Assembly (NCBI RefSeq): GCF_910583865.1
Contig: NZ_CAJTYX010000005.1
Coordinates: forward strand, 24,018 to 88,017
Origin: an uncultured Muribaculum sp.
GTDB taxonomy: Bacteria; Bacteroidota; Bacteroidia; Bacteroidales; Muribaculaceae
Direction of reading: 5' to 3'
Length of the DNA: 64,000 nt
Shown here: piece after piece, positions 43,156-52,512 of the stretch
How positions within the stretch are numbered: position 1 is the stretch's first letter
Layout of the letters: the number at the start of each line of letters is the position of its first letter
The notes under the pieces: generated by a model
Told to the model about the DNA's origin: nothing
The model's database searches: none
Seen by the model: the letters and a program-made list of their open reading frames with translations, nothing else
Made by a program: the position numbers and the translations under genes

Positions 43156-45840
43156 ATGCTTAACCTTAAACCGCTCATTCTATCCACCGCACTCGCGATA
43201 GCTGTTCCGCTCTGCGCGCAAGGCTACGATAATAACCCGGTGGACACTGACAATAACCAAATCGACAATCCCATAGCTGATGAGAAAGCCATAGTGACAT
43301 GCGGCAATGCCCGATTCACCATACTCACACCGCAGATGGTGCGCATGGAGTGGAGCGCTGACGGAAAGTGGGAGGACAACAAAAGCCTGACTTTTATAAA
43401 CCGGAATCTCGACGTGCCGCGATTCAAGAAAAGTACTTCTAAAAAAGGTGCAACTATCACAACCGACGCCCTTACCTTGAAGTACAAGAACGACGGCCGC
43501 CCTTTCGATGCGAAAAACCTCGAAATAACCTTTGCGCTTAACGGCAAGAAAGTGAAATGGGTGCCAGGCACCACCGACAGTCTCAATCTGATGGGCACCA
43601 CGCGCACCCTCGACCGCGCAAACGGATACAAGCTCGGACGTGAACCGATGGAGCAGGGATTGCTGTCACGCAGCGGATGGGCGCTTGTCGACGACAGCAA
43701 GACACCCCTGATGACACCCGTCGACAGCCATTGGAAGGAATGGGTCGTCGCACGTCCCGACGGTGAGCGGCAGGACTGGTACTTCATGGCCTACGGACAC
43801 AATTACAAAGAGGCACTCGCCGACTACCAGAAAGTGGCCGGACGTGCCACACTCCCTCCAAAATACACGTTCGGCTACTGGTGGAGCCGATATTGGCAAT
43901 ACAGCGACAACGAACTTGTCGATATAGTGGACAAACTGCGTTCTTTCGACATACCGCTCGACGTGCTCATCATTGACATGGACTGGCACGACACGTTCGG
44001 GATGTGCCAGAAAAATCCGGCAAAAGATGAATACGGGCAACGCATAGGCTGGACCGGCTACACATGGCAGAAGCAGCTTTTCCCAAATCCCGCCAACTTC
44101 CTGGAATGGACCAACCGTGAAAATCTCAAGACAGCCCTCAACCTCCACCCCGCATCCGGAATACAGCCATATGAGGAATGCTACGACGCATTCGTAAAAG
44201 ATTATGGCTGGAATGAAAAAGGCAAAAGCGTGCCATTCAAAATTGACGAGGAGAAATGGGCCGACAGCTATTTCAACGTGGTACTCTCACCTATGGAGAA
44301 AATGGGTGTCGATTTCTGGTGGCTCGACTGGCAGCAGTGGCTAAACTCGAAATATACCAAAGGGCTGAGCAACACATTCTGGCTCAACCACACATTCTAC
44401 AACCATGCCAAGGAACGTACATCGACAGACATAGCCGGAGCGACACAGTCGCGCCCGTTCATCTACCACCGCTGGGGCGGACTCGGTTCCCACCGCTACC
44501 CTCTCGGATTTTCCGGCGACATAATCGGCACGTGGGAGTCTCTGGCATTCCTGCCATGGTTCACATCGACAGCATCAAATGTCAACTACGGATATTGGGG
44601 TCACGACATCGGCGGCCACTACAACGCCCCGTCCGACAAAATAACCGATCCCGAGAAATACCTGCGCTGGCTTCAGTATGGTGTGTTCACTCCGATATTC
44701 AAGACCCACTCGACTAAAGACAACCGGATCATACGTTACCTTTGGGCATTTCCCGACCATCAGTTCAAGATGCGCGACGCCATACGTCTGCGTTACACAC
44801 TGGCGCCATACATCTATAACGCCGCCCGTGCCAACTACGATACCGGAGTGGCCATGTGCCGACCCATGTACTACGAATACCCGGAAACCGACAAGGCCTA
44901 CAACGTGCCCGAACAATTCTTCTTCGGCGACGACATAATAGCCACGGCAGTGGCCGCACCTGTGGATAGCGTCACCGGCCTCGCCCCGCGTCCTATGTGG
45001 CTACCTGAAGGAAAATGGTACGACTACTCCACCGGCAACATGTATGAAGGCGACACAACGCTCGACCTCAGCTACACCCTCGACGAGAATCCGTTCTTCG
45101 TCCGAGCCGGCGCCATCATACCCATGAACCCAGGACACGTGCGATCGCTTCAGCAGCAGTGCGACACACTCGTACTCTCTTTCATTCCCGGAGCCGACGG
45201 CGTCCTCACTCACTATGAGGATGACGGCGTCAGCGAAGAATACAAGCATACCTACGCCACCACCCGCGTCACCCGCAAGAATAGCGGAAACAATATCGAC
45301 ATAAAGATAGAGGCTCGTAAAGGCATGTACAAGGACGCACCCTCACGCCGGGCCTACGAACTGCGTTTCCCGGCATCTATGCCTCCGCAAAGTGTGACTG
45401 TCGCAGGCAAGGACTATCCATACTCCCGCTTCCCGCAGCCCGGCACATGGAGCTACGAAGGATTGTCGCTATCGCCGGTAGTCTACACCGAAATGCTGCC
45501 GGTAGACACCGATACCGACATCACGCTACATTACTCCGGTACGCCCAGCTCCGAACGTCTCTACGGCAAGCAGCGGATATTCAACCGCTGCCTTGCTCTC
45601 ACTCCCGAATTCAAGGAAGAGCAGTGCAACAACGGAGATGCCAAAATCATGCTCCCCGAAGGGTATCTGAAAGTGTCGCAATGCCCCTATTTCATACTTG
45701 AGAATCCGCAAGAGATAGTACGCTACCTTGATGATTTTGACAAGGCCTACTCCGAACTGCCCCAGATTCTCGAAGGACATAAATACTCAGGCAAGGAATT
45801 CCGCAAACGCCTCACCACACAGCTCGGGCTAAATCAATAA
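43156..45840 (+). CDS. GH31 family alpha-glucosidase/alpha-xylosidase-type, secreted
   Basis: I start at ATG 43156 (MLNLKPLILSTAL), giving a signal peptide to about residue 22 (CAQG); a TTG codon seven residues earlier is unlikely. The 894-residue enzyme has the N-terminal galactose-mutarotase-like domain (about 30-230) and the GH31 barrel (about 235-600). Nucleophile Asp391 lies in FWWLDWQQW and acid/base Asp455 in GFSGDIIGTW. Beta-sandwich domains follow, including a DUF5110-like one. The C-terminal 110 residues (from about 785) are an added helical segment not usual in the family. The aglycone preference cannot be told. The upstream ROK gene and dyad suggest carbohydrate-responsive control. 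Confidence 0.92.
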   Translation: MLNLKPLILSTALAIAVPLCAQGYDNNPVDTDNNQIDNPIADEKAIVTCGNARFTILTPQMVRMEWSADGKWEDNKSLTFINRNLDVPRFKKSTSKKGATITTDALTLKYKNDGRPFDAKNLEITFALNGKKVKWVPGTTDSLNLMGTTRTLDRANGYKLGREPMEQGLLSRSGWALVDDSKTPLMTPVDSHWKEWVVARPDGERQDWYFMAYGHNYKEALADYQKVAGRATLPPKYTFGYWWSRYWQYSDNELVDIVDKLRSFDIPLDVLIIDMDWHDTFGMCQKNPAKDEYGQRIGWTGYTWQKQLFPNPANFLEWTNRENLKTALNLHPASGIQPYEECYDAFVKDYGWNEKGKSVPFKIDEEKWADSYFNVVLSPMEKMGVDFWWLDWQQWLNSKYTKGLSNTFWLNHTFYNHAKERTSTDIAGATQSRPFIYHRWGGLGSHRYPLGFSGDIIGTWESLAFLPWFTSTASNVNYGYWGHDIGGHYNAPSDKITDPEKYLRWLQYGVFTPIFKTHSTKDNRIIRYLWAFPDHQFKMRDAIRLRYTLAPYIYNAARANYDTGVAMCRPMYYEYPETDKAYNVPEQFFFGDDIIATAVAAPVDSVTGLAPRPMWLPEGKWYDYSTGNMYEGDTTLDLSYTLDENPFFVRAGAIIPMNPGHVRSLQQQCDTLVLSFIPGADGVLTHYEDDGVSEEYKHTYATTRVTRKNSGNNIDIKIEARKGMYKDAPSRRAYELRFPASMPPQSVTVAGKDYPYSRFPQPGTWSYEGLSLSPVVYTEMLPVDTDTDITLHYSGTPSSERLYGKQRIFNRCLALTPEFKEEQCNNGDAKIMLPEGYLKVSQCPYFILENPQEIVRYLDDFDKAYSELPQILEGHKYSGKEFRKRLTTQLGLNQ

Positions 45841-45882
45841 GAACTGATTTAACATTTTGTAATAAGTTTAAATCAGTTCTAA
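45841..45882. repeat. Inverted repeat just after the GH31 stop
   Basis: GAACTGATTTA (45841-45851) pairs with TAAATCAGTTC (45869-45879). A 14-base part, AAGAACTGATTTAA, recurs at 56224-56237 before thrC. Function unknown; a bidirectional terminator is possible. Confidence 0.45.
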
Positions 45883-45915
45883 ATCTCCAAAATACAATCC
45901 AATAGTTTCTAAGGT

Positions 45916-45957
45916 CAGAATACGGTGCCCCGGATTATTCCGGCACACCGTATTCTG
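45916..45957. terminator. Terminator between convergent GH31 and GNAT genes
   Basis: CAGAATACGGTG (45916-45927) pairs with CACCGTATTCTG (45946-45957) and is followed on the + strand by TTTTG. Confidence 0.8.
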
Positions 45958-45983
45958 TTTTGTGAGCCACAAAAATATCTTTC

Positions 45984-46430
45984 CTATGAGGGCCGCCGTA
46001 GATGCAGTATCGGGAAAGGCTTGCCTGAAGAGTCGATTGCATCCCTGCCTATGACCTCATAACCCATATGCAGATAGAATCGGTAGGCCTGCTCGTTATC
46101 CTCATTCACATCCACTTTATATATCTTGCATATGTTTACGGCATAATCCACGAACTCCTTCCCGTAGCCATGTCCCTGTTCTTCGGGGAGCACGAACAAC
46201 ATCTCCAACATATCGTCGCTTAATCCCATGAATGCGGCAATACGTCCGGTTCCGTTACGTATTACAAACAAATTGACTGCCGGTAGATACCGATTCCGTA
46301 CCAATGGCCTGAAATATTCTATATCCTCATCCTTCAGAAAATGATGGGTACTACGCACGGCTTTTTCCCACACCGTCAATAACTCATCCAGAATCTCGTC
46401 AGGCAAGGACTGCAATCTCTCTATAATCAT
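45984..46430 (-). CDS. GNAT family N-acetyltransferase
   Basis: I use ATG 46430 (MIIERLQSLPDEI); the frame extends 11 codons further but over the promoter region. The 148-residue protein has the GNAT acetyl-CoA loop EEQGHGYGKEFVDYA and the later beta-strand region DVNEDNEQAYRFYLHMGYEV. The WEKAVRSTHHFL N-terminus is shared with YjaB-like acetyltransferases. The acceptor is unknown. It is a single gene with its promoter in a repeat copy, convergent with GH31. Confidence 0.88.
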   Translation of the reverse strand: MIIERLQSLPDEILDELLTVWEKAVRSTHHFLKDEDIEYFRPLVRNRYLPAVNLFVIRNGTGRIAAFMGLSDDMLEMLFVLPEEQGHGYGKEFVDYAVNICKIYKVDVNEDNEQAYRFYLHMGYEVIGRDAIDSSGKPFPILHLRRPS

Positions 46431-46460
46431 AATTAAATCAAACAGCTGTAAAACAATCGG

Positions 46461-46468
46461 CAAAGATA
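46461..46468 (-). promoter_or_regulatory. -7 box TATCTTTG for the GNAT gene
   Basis: On the minus strand the box matches TAnnTTTG. It lies 30 bases before the ATG, the same spacing as the related copies before the LMW phosphatase and ROK genes. Confidence 0.68.
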
Positions 46469-46560
46469 CGACTAAGTATAGTGCAAGACCAAATTTATTT
46501 GGTCTTTGCCAAGCGTTTGCCGAGCGGAGTATCTAAGGCGTAGCCAAAGATAGGCATAAG
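46461..46560 (-). repeat. Diverged copy of the promoter-type palindromic repeat
   Basis: The reverse complement of this stretch aligns with 38410-38500: CTTATnCCTATCTTTGGCTA, CGCCTTAGATACT, GCTCGGCAAA and a hairpin. The stem here is AAGACCAAAT/ATTTGGTCTT, where both arms differ from the 38 kb units (AAGCC/GGCTT) in a compensating way. Confidence 0.8.
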
Positions 46561-46576
46561 TCCGGAGAAAAGTGTA

Positions 46577-46599
46577 CCGTCAAGCCTATACGTTGACGG
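46577..46599 (-). terminator. Possible terminator after the RND operon
   Basis: CCGTCAA (46577-46583) pairs with TTGACGG (46593-46599), just downstream of the outer-membrane factor stop on the minus strand. There is no T tract of note. Confidence 0.4.
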
Positions 46600-46614
46600 A
46601 CGTGAGTGATAAAA

Positions 46615-48021
46615 TCATAGAGAATCCGGATCCCAGCCACCTCCAAGGGCAAGGTAAAGGTCGGCCAACGCAATCTGTTTGTCACGCATGGCATTGCTCA
46701 GCCCTACCCTGGCGTCAAAATAGCTTCGTTGGGCATCAAGGACGTTGAGATAAGCTACCGCCCCGTTGATATATTGCACCTGGGCGAGTTCCATGGTAGC
46801 TTTTGCATCATGCTCCAAGGCCACCCATGAAGCATAGCTCTCCTGCACCTTAGTATAGTTGACAATCGCCGTGCGCACCTCCGAGAAAGCTTTTATCACC
46901 ACCCCTTCGTATTGACTCACCGCACCTTCATAAGCCGCTTGTGCGGCACGATACGCGCCCTGCCTCTTGCCCCAGTCGAAAACAGGCCCGAGCAATCCTG
47001 CGCTAAGGTATGACATAGGCGACTTCAGGAATCCGCCAAGCTCCTCATTTTCCAGTCCTCCCGTGGCAGTAAGCGTAAGGCGGGGAAAACGATCCGTATA
47101 TGCCACACCCACCCGTGCATAAGCCGCCTTCAACTTTTCCTCCTCGGCTCGTATGTCGGGACGCTGCCGCAACAGTGTCGAAGGCATTCCTACCGGCAAC
47201 CTGTCGGGCAGTTTGAAGTCGGCAGTACGTACCGCATGATCCACGCCGTCGGGAAACTCTCCCATTATTACGGATATTCGTCCTTCCATGTCGGATATAC
47301 GTTGTTCGAGTCGAGGGAGATAGGTGGCGGTACGTGCCGTCTCGGTCTTTGCCTGTAGATACGATGTCTCGGCTGTAAGTCCGCCTTCATAGCGCAGGCG
47401 TGCTATGCGCTCGCTCTCACGGCGTGCGGCAAGCGTGCTCTTCACGATGCCGAGTTCCGTATGAAGCGCCACAAGCTCGAAATAAGACGTGGCAACCTCT
47501 GCGACAAGGCTCATCTGCATGGCTCGCGCCGACCATATCGCGGCTTTAAGCTCGGCATCCGACTTGTCGGCCGCATACCGCATATTGCCCCATAGATCCG
47601 CCTCCCAGCTCACCGTGGCCTTAAGCCCGACCTCCGGATCGCCCTTGTAGCTGTCGCCCCCATAGTCGAGCGTCTCACGCTGACCGTAGGCCTGTGCCGA
47701 CACCGATGGCAACAACGACGCCACCGACACACGCTTCAAGGCGGCAAGCTCGCGGATGCGGGCACGCGCCGAAGCAAGGTCGCGGTTATTGCGCAGCGTG
47801 GCATCGATAATCGACTGCAACGCCGTGTCGCCATATATCTCCCACCAGCGATAGTCGGCCATGGTGAGGGTATCACCCATTCCGTCCCATGCCTCCACAT
47901 ACTTGTCGGGCATCGACAGATCCGCCTTCGGAAGGTTCACACCTACCCTGCATCCGGACAACATCATCAACCATGCGCCCAAAGCGCACGCATATCTATT
48001 GAGTCTTGATTGCTTTCCCAT
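46615..48021 (-). CDS. RND efflux outer-membrane factor (OprM/NodT-type lipoprotein)
   Basis: I start at ATG 48021 (MGKQSRLNRYACAL); the upstream extension lies inside the pump gene. The 468-residue protein has a lipobox LSGC with Cys24, then two OEP repeats in TolC fold. Patterns such as LRQRPDIRAEEEKLKAAYARVGV and VSWEADLWGNMRYAA are typical NodT-family markers (quoted parts: LRQRPDIRAEEE, WEADLWGNMRYAA). It forms the trimeric outer-membrane channel for the adjoining pump. It overlaps the pump gene by 26 bases. Confidence 0.93.
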   Translation of the reverse strand: MGKQSRLNRYACALGAWLMMLSGCRVGVNLPKADLSMPDKYVEAWDGMGDTLTMADYRWWEIYGDTALQSIIDATLRNNRDLASARARIRELAALKRVSVASLLPSVSAQAYGQRETLDYGGDSYKGDPEVGLKATVSWEADLWGNMRYAADKSDAELKAAIWSARAMQMSLVAEVATSYFELVALHTELGIVKSTLAARRESERIARLRYEGGLTAETSYLQAKTETARTATYLPRLEQRISDMEGRISVIMGEFPDGVDHAVRTADFKLPDRLPVGMPSTLLRQRPDIRAEEEKLKAAYARVGVAYTDRFPRLTLTATGGLENEELGGFLKSPMSYLSAGLLGPVFDWGKRQGAYRAAQAAYEGAVSQYEGVVIKAFSEVRTAIVNYTKVQESYASWVALEHDAKATMELAQVQYINGAVAYLNVLDAQRSYFDARVGLSNAMRDKQIALADLYLALGGGWDPDSL

Positions 48022-51000
48022 GATTTTTTCTGTTTTTACGAGCGGCCATAGCCGTCTGTATAACCACAAAGAAGAATGCGACGAGTGTCACACCGGCCAC
48101 CACTGCCAGTATCATTCCGAAGAACACACCCGTACCTATCGAGCGTCGTGCAGCCGATCCAGGCCCGGAGGCAAGCACCATCGGCAACATGCCGAGGATA
48201 AATGCTATCGAAGTCATCACGATAGGACGGAAACGAAGCTTTATGGCATGCTTAGCAGCCTCGATCGGACTCATGCCCCGGTCGGTGCGTTCCTTGGCGA
48301 ACTCCACCACAAGTATGCCGTTCTTGGCGGCCATACCCATCAGCATCACCAGGCCGATCTGGAAATATATGTCATTCTCCAGCCCGAACGCCCACGCGCC
48401 GACATAAGCGCCGAGCACAGCCACCGGAAGCGAGAGCAACACGGCGAGCGGAACAGTCCAGCTTTCATAAAGTGCAGCCAGAAACAGGAACACGAACATG
48501 AACACGAGAGCAAGTATCATACCCGTCTGTGAGCCTGCACGTTTCTGCTGGTAACTCAGGCCGCTCCACTCAACCCCGATGTTGGATGGAAGATGCTCGC
48601 GCGCAATCTGCTCCATGCGGGCCATGGCGTCGCCGGAACTGTAACCCTTGGCAGCCTCACCCATCACCAGCGACGTGTTGAACATGTTGAACCTCCTTAT
48701 GGTGCCCGGGCCGGTGGTGTAGCTCGTGGAGCCGAGGGCCGTAAGCGGAAGCATTGTGCCGCCTGATCCTCTCACGAAGAACAGTCCGATGTTGTCGCGA
48801 TGCTCGCGATATGGGGCCTCGGCCTGGATATAGACACGGTATATGCGGTTGAACATATTGAAATCGTTGACATATACCGCTCCCGTAAACGCCTTCATCG
48901 TAGAAAACACATCGGCAAGAGGCACACCCGCAAGCATGGCCTTGTCGCGGTCGACATCGAAATAGAGCTGTGGTATGTCGCTCTGAAGCGACGATGACAG
49001 CCCGGATATCTCCTTGCACCGGGAAGCATAATGCATAAGCGTGTCCGTGGCCTGACGCAAATCGTCAAGAGTAGCGTCGCCACGCGCTTCAAGCTGCATC
49101 TCGAAGCCGCCTGAATTGCCAAGACCGGGAATCACGGGAGGACGGCTCAGATACACCTTGCATTCAGGATACCGCTGCATGTCGGCACGCACTGTCGCCA
49201 TCACATCGTCGACAGTCTCGCCGTCACGCTCTCCCCACTCTTTGAGGATCACGGTAAGCTCGCTGCGCGCCTGGCTGCTACCTATGCGTGAACTTGACCC
49301 CGCCACACTCTGCACGTAGGCGACTGCCGGATTATCCATAAGATAAGCCACGGCACGCTCCGACACTGCGCGGGTACGTTCGAGAGTGGCTCCCTCAGGC
49401 AGCTCGATCTCGACCTTGAAATATCCCTGGTCCTCCACCGGAAGAAACGATGAAGGCATGAATTTGTTGATGACGAATATGCCCACGAGCATCACCGCAA
49501 AACCGGCAAGCACACGCTTGCGCTGCATGACGGCACGTCCGGTGAGCGCCATGAACCGCTTGCTGCCCCATGAAAGCCTGCGGTTTATCCACCGGAATAC
49601 CCGGCTCTGATTCTCGCCATGTGCCGGTTTGAGGATGAGCGCGCACATGGCCGGACTGAGCGTGAGAGCCACCACTGTCGACAGGAGCACCGACACCACG
49701 ATCGTCACGGTAAACTGCCGGTACATCTGCCCGATGATACCGCCGAGGAAGCTCACCGGCACGAATACGGCTGCGAGCACAAGCGAAGTGGCGATAATCG
49801 GGCTTGTCAGGTCGGCCATGGCCTTCTTGGTGGCCTCGCGCGGGGGCAGTTTTTCCTCACGCATCACACGCTCCACATTCTCCACTACGACGATGGCATC
49901 ATCGACAACTATTCCGATGGCGAGCACCAGACCGAGCAGAGTAAGCATATTGAGCGAGAAACCGAACATGAGCATGAACCCGAACGTGCCGATAAGCGAG
50001 ATCGGCACGGCCACAAGCGGAATCAGCGTGGCCCTCCAACTCTGCAAAGACAGGAACACGACAAATATCACAAGGGCGAGCGCCTCGAAAAGAGTCTTGT
50101 ACACTTCGTGCACCGACTCGTTGATATATGTCGTCATGTCAAACGGGAAAGAGTAGTCAAGTCCTTCCGGAAAGCTGCGGCTAATCTCCTCCATGGCCTC
50201 GCGCACTTCGCGCGCCACGTCGATGGCGTTGGCGCCGGGAAGCATGTAGATGGCAAGCACTGCAGCGTTCTCGCCGTTTATCCCGCTCTCTGTATTGTAG
50301 CTCTGCGCCTCAAGCGATATCCTCGCCACATCGCGCAGACGGATGATGGAACCTTCGTTGTTGGCCCTTATCACTATATCTTCGAACTCCGACACCGATG
50401 ACAGTCGTCCTTGTGTGGTTATAGGCACAGTGACGTCAAGCCCCTTCACGGGCTGCTGCCCGAGGACTCCTGCCGCCGACTCGCGGTTCTGATCCTTAAG
50501 AGCCTTCTGGAGGTCGGCCACGGTTATGCCGAGGTCGGCCATCTTGTCCGGCTCGACCCATATCTGCATGGCATAATAGCGGCCTCCGATATTACTCACG
50601 CGCCCCACACCCGGCAGACGGCGGATAAGGTCTATGACATTGAGAGTGACGAAGTTGCTGAGATATATCTCGTCAAACTTAGGATCGGAACTGGTAACGG
50701 TCATCGTCATCAGCTGGCTCGACGCCTGACGCTCGACGCTTATTCCGTTCTGCACCACCTCGGCGGGAAGGCGCGACTCGGCAAGCTTCACACGGTTCTG
50801 AATCTCCACCGCCGACAATTCCGGATCCGCCGATATATCGAAAGTGATAGTGGCGTTGAAGCTGCCGGAATTATTGCTCGACGACTCCATATAGAGCATT
50901 CCGGGCGTACCGTTAAGTTCTTGTTCTATAGGCGTAGCCACGGCCTGCGACACGGTAATGGCATTCGCTCCCGGATATGAGGCGCTCACCTTCACTACCG

Positions 51001-51127
51001 GAGGAGTAATCTGCGGGTACTGGTCGACAGGAAGAGCCAGCAGACCAATGATGCCGACAATTACTACCAGCAACGATATTACGGCAGAAAATACCGGCCT
51101 GTCAATAAAAAATCCGGTTTTCATCAC
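47996..51127 (-). CDS. RND efflux transporter (HAE1 / AcrB-MexB type)
   Basis: This 1043-residue inner-membrane pump has the normal two-half layout of 12 helices and two large periplasmic loops. Asp409 and Asp410 in GIVVDDAIVVVENVERVM (TM4) are the proton-relay pair, equivalent to AcrB Asp407/Asp408. The N-terminus FFIDRPVFSAVISLLVVI is the family start. It exports hydrophobic drugs, bile salts or solvents. It begins with an ATGA overlap with the adaptor and overlaps the outer-membrane gene, so the three form one operon. Confidence 0.96.
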   Translation of the reverse strand: MMKTGFFIDRPVFSAVISLLVVIVGIIGLLALPVDQYPQITPPVVKVSASYPGANAITVSQAVATPIEQELNGTPGMLYMESSSNNSGSFNATITFDISADPELSAVEIQNRVKLAESRLPAEVVQNGISVERQASSQLMTMTVTSSDPKFDEIYLSNFVTLNVIDLIRRLPGVGRVSNIGGRYYAMQIWVEPDKMADLGITVADLQKALKDQNRESAAGVLGQQPVKGLDVTVPITTQGRLSSVSEFEDIVIRANNEGSIIRLRDVARISLEAQSYNTESGINGENAAVLAIYMLPGANAIDVAREVREAMEEISRSFPEGLDYSFPFDMTTYINESVHEVYKTLFEALALVIFVVFLSLQSWRATLIPLVAVPISLIGTFGFMLMFGFSLNMLTLLGLVLAIGIVVDDAIVVVENVERVMREEKLPPREATKKAMADLTSPIIATSLVLAAVFVPVSFLGGIIGQMYRQFTVTIVVSVLLSTVVALTLSPAMCALILKPAHGENQSRVFRWINRRLSWGSKRFMALTGRAVMQRKRVLAGFAVMLVGIFVINKFMPSSFLPVEDQGYFKVEIELPEGATLERTRAVSERAVAYLMDNPAVAYVQSVAGSSSRIGSSQARSELTVILKEWGERDGETVDDVMATVRADMQRYPECKVYLSRPPVIPGLGNSGGFEMQLEARGDATLDDLRQATDTLMHYASRCKEISGLSSSLQSDIPQLYFDVDRDKAMLAGVPLADVFSTMKAFTGAVYVNDFNMFNRIYRVYIQAEAPYREHRDNIGLFFVRGSGGTMLPLTALGSTSYTTGPGTIRRFNMFNTSLVMGEAAKGYSSGDAMARMEQIAREHLPSNIGVEWSGLSYQQKRAGSQTGMILALVFMFVFLFLAALYESWTVPLAVLLSLPVAVLGAYVGAWAFGLENDIYFQIGLVMLMGMAAKNGILVVEFAKERTDRGMSPIEAAKHAIKLRFRPIVMTSIAFILGMLPMVLASGPGSAARRSIGTGVFFGMILAVVAGVTLVAFFFVVIQTAMAARKNRKNHGKAIKTQ

Positions 51128-52299
51128 TCGCCCTCCTCTACCGTCGTATAATCCACAGTCATGCCCGGCGACAACTTGTGCTGTCCCTCCACGACCACCA
51201 TCTCACCGGCAGCAAGGCCACGCTCCACAACCACACGGTTGTCGACCTCGGCACCTATCTCCACGAAGCGCTTCTCGACCTTCCCGGACGGAAGAAGTAC
51301 GTAGACATAGCTTGCCCCACGCTCCACCACGATGGACTTAGCGGGTACTACCACGGCATCCTCGCGAACGTCGAGCAGAATCTTGACCTTGGTAAACTGG
51401 CCCGGAAGCACGGCGCGCTCGGGATTGGGCATGGTGGCACGCACGGAAAATGTTCCCGTCTTGGGATCGACCTGCGGGTCGGCAAAGTCGACAAGTCCGC
51501 GACGCAGATACACGGTATTGTCGGCGAGGGTGATGGTCACATACGGCTGCCACGAACGCGAGGAATCGCGTTCGCCGAGTTCCACATTGCGCTCGCGGCT
51601 TTTGAGATAGTCGAGGGAGGTCATGCTGAAGTCAATCAGCACAGTATCGCTCTTGACAATTGTGGCCAGCAGCGACTTTGCCCCCGGCCCTACGAGAGTG
51701 CCGAGATCGACATTGCGCTCGGAAATGCGCCCGCTTATTGGAGACCTGACCGTAGTGTAGCTAAGTTCCAGACGTGCCTGCGCAAGGTCCGCACGACTCA
51801 TCCCCACCTCAGCCTCGGCAGTCTCATAGGCGGCCTCGGCATTATCCACATCGAGGCGCGAGGCGGCATTCTGCGCATAGAGCGGACGCACCCGCTCAAG
51901 ATCACGCTTGGCCTTGCGGGCTTGCGCCTCATTTTTCTTAAGCTGTGCCTGCGCTTTTTCCACATTGGCCTGATATGGGGCCGGATTTATGATAAAAAGG
52001 ACCTGCCCTTTCTCGACATGCGAACCCTCGTCGAAAAGCATCTTTTCCAAATACCCTTCTACACGGGCACGCACCTCGACAAACTGCGACGCACGCACAC
52101 GGCCTACATACTCACCATAAATTTCTACATCGTCGACTCGGGCAGGCTCAACGACCACAGTCGGAGCAACGGCCACAGAAGGCGTCCTGCGCAACAACAG
52201 TACAGCCGCCACTATTCCGGCAATCAATAAGACCGAAATAACCGTAATGACGATTACCCGCTTATCGCGAGATAATTTCACAAATGATTGTTTCAGCAT
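51124..52299 (-). CDS. RND efflux periplasmic adaptor (AcrA/MexA type)
   Basis: This 391-residue membrane-fusion protein has an N-terminal membrane anchor (about 17-36), a lipoyl half-motif with EVRARVEGYLEKMLFDEGSHV (quoted parts: EVRARVEGYLEKM, EGSHVEKGQ), a coiled-coil hairpin (about 100-165, AQAQLKKNEAQARKAKRD), a second lipoyl half (TVRSPISGRISERNVDLG) and beta-barrel and membrane-proximal domains. It has no lipobox, so it is held by the anchor helix. It links the pump to the outer-membrane factor. It is the first gene of the efflux operon; no TetR gene is adjacent. Confidence 0.94.
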   Translation of the reverse strand: MLKQSFVKLSRDKRVIVITVISVLLIAGIVAAVLLLRRTPSVAVAPTVVVEPARVDDVEIYGEYVGRVRASQFVEVRARVEGYLEKMLFDEGSHVEKGQVLFIINPAPYQANVEKAQAQLKKNEAQARKAKRDLERVRPLYAQNAASRLDVDNAEAAYETAEAEVGMSRADLAQARLELSYTTVRSPISGRISERNVDLGTLVGPGAKSLLATIVKSDTVLIDFSMTSLDYLKSRERNVELGERDSSRSWQPYVTITLADNTVYLRRGLVDFADPQVDPKTGTFSVRATMPNPERAVLPGQFTKVKILLDVREDAVVVPAKSIVVERGASYVYVLLPSGKVEKRFVEIGAEVDNRVVVERGLAAGEMVVVEGQHKLSPGMTVDYTTVEEGE

Positions 52300-52428
52300 G
52301 ATGTGTGATAATTATATACTTGTGATGAATCCAACCGCATCTCTCTCACTTTGATGCTTATTACTCTAAACAACACAAAACCCATAAGGTTTATTGCAAA
52401 GGCAAAGCCTTGTTTAAAAATAAATGCT

Positions 52429-52436
52429 TAACTTTG
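52429..52436 (+). promoter_or_regulatory. -7 box TAACTTTG for the threonine operon
   Basis: Matches TAnnTTTG, 77 bases before the thrA ATG at 52513. The leader has no run of Thr codons or attenuator hairpin that I can see. Confidence 0.65.
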
Positions 52437-52512
52437 CAGACTAAGCAGATTCTAAAATAAAAACAGAATCAAATTCCTACAATTGCTTATAACCACAACT
52501 ACTCATCAGCCA

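Noticed and set aside
52330..52512. Threonine attenuator leader before thrA
   Set aside because: No Thr/Ile-rich leader peptide or alternative hairpins found.
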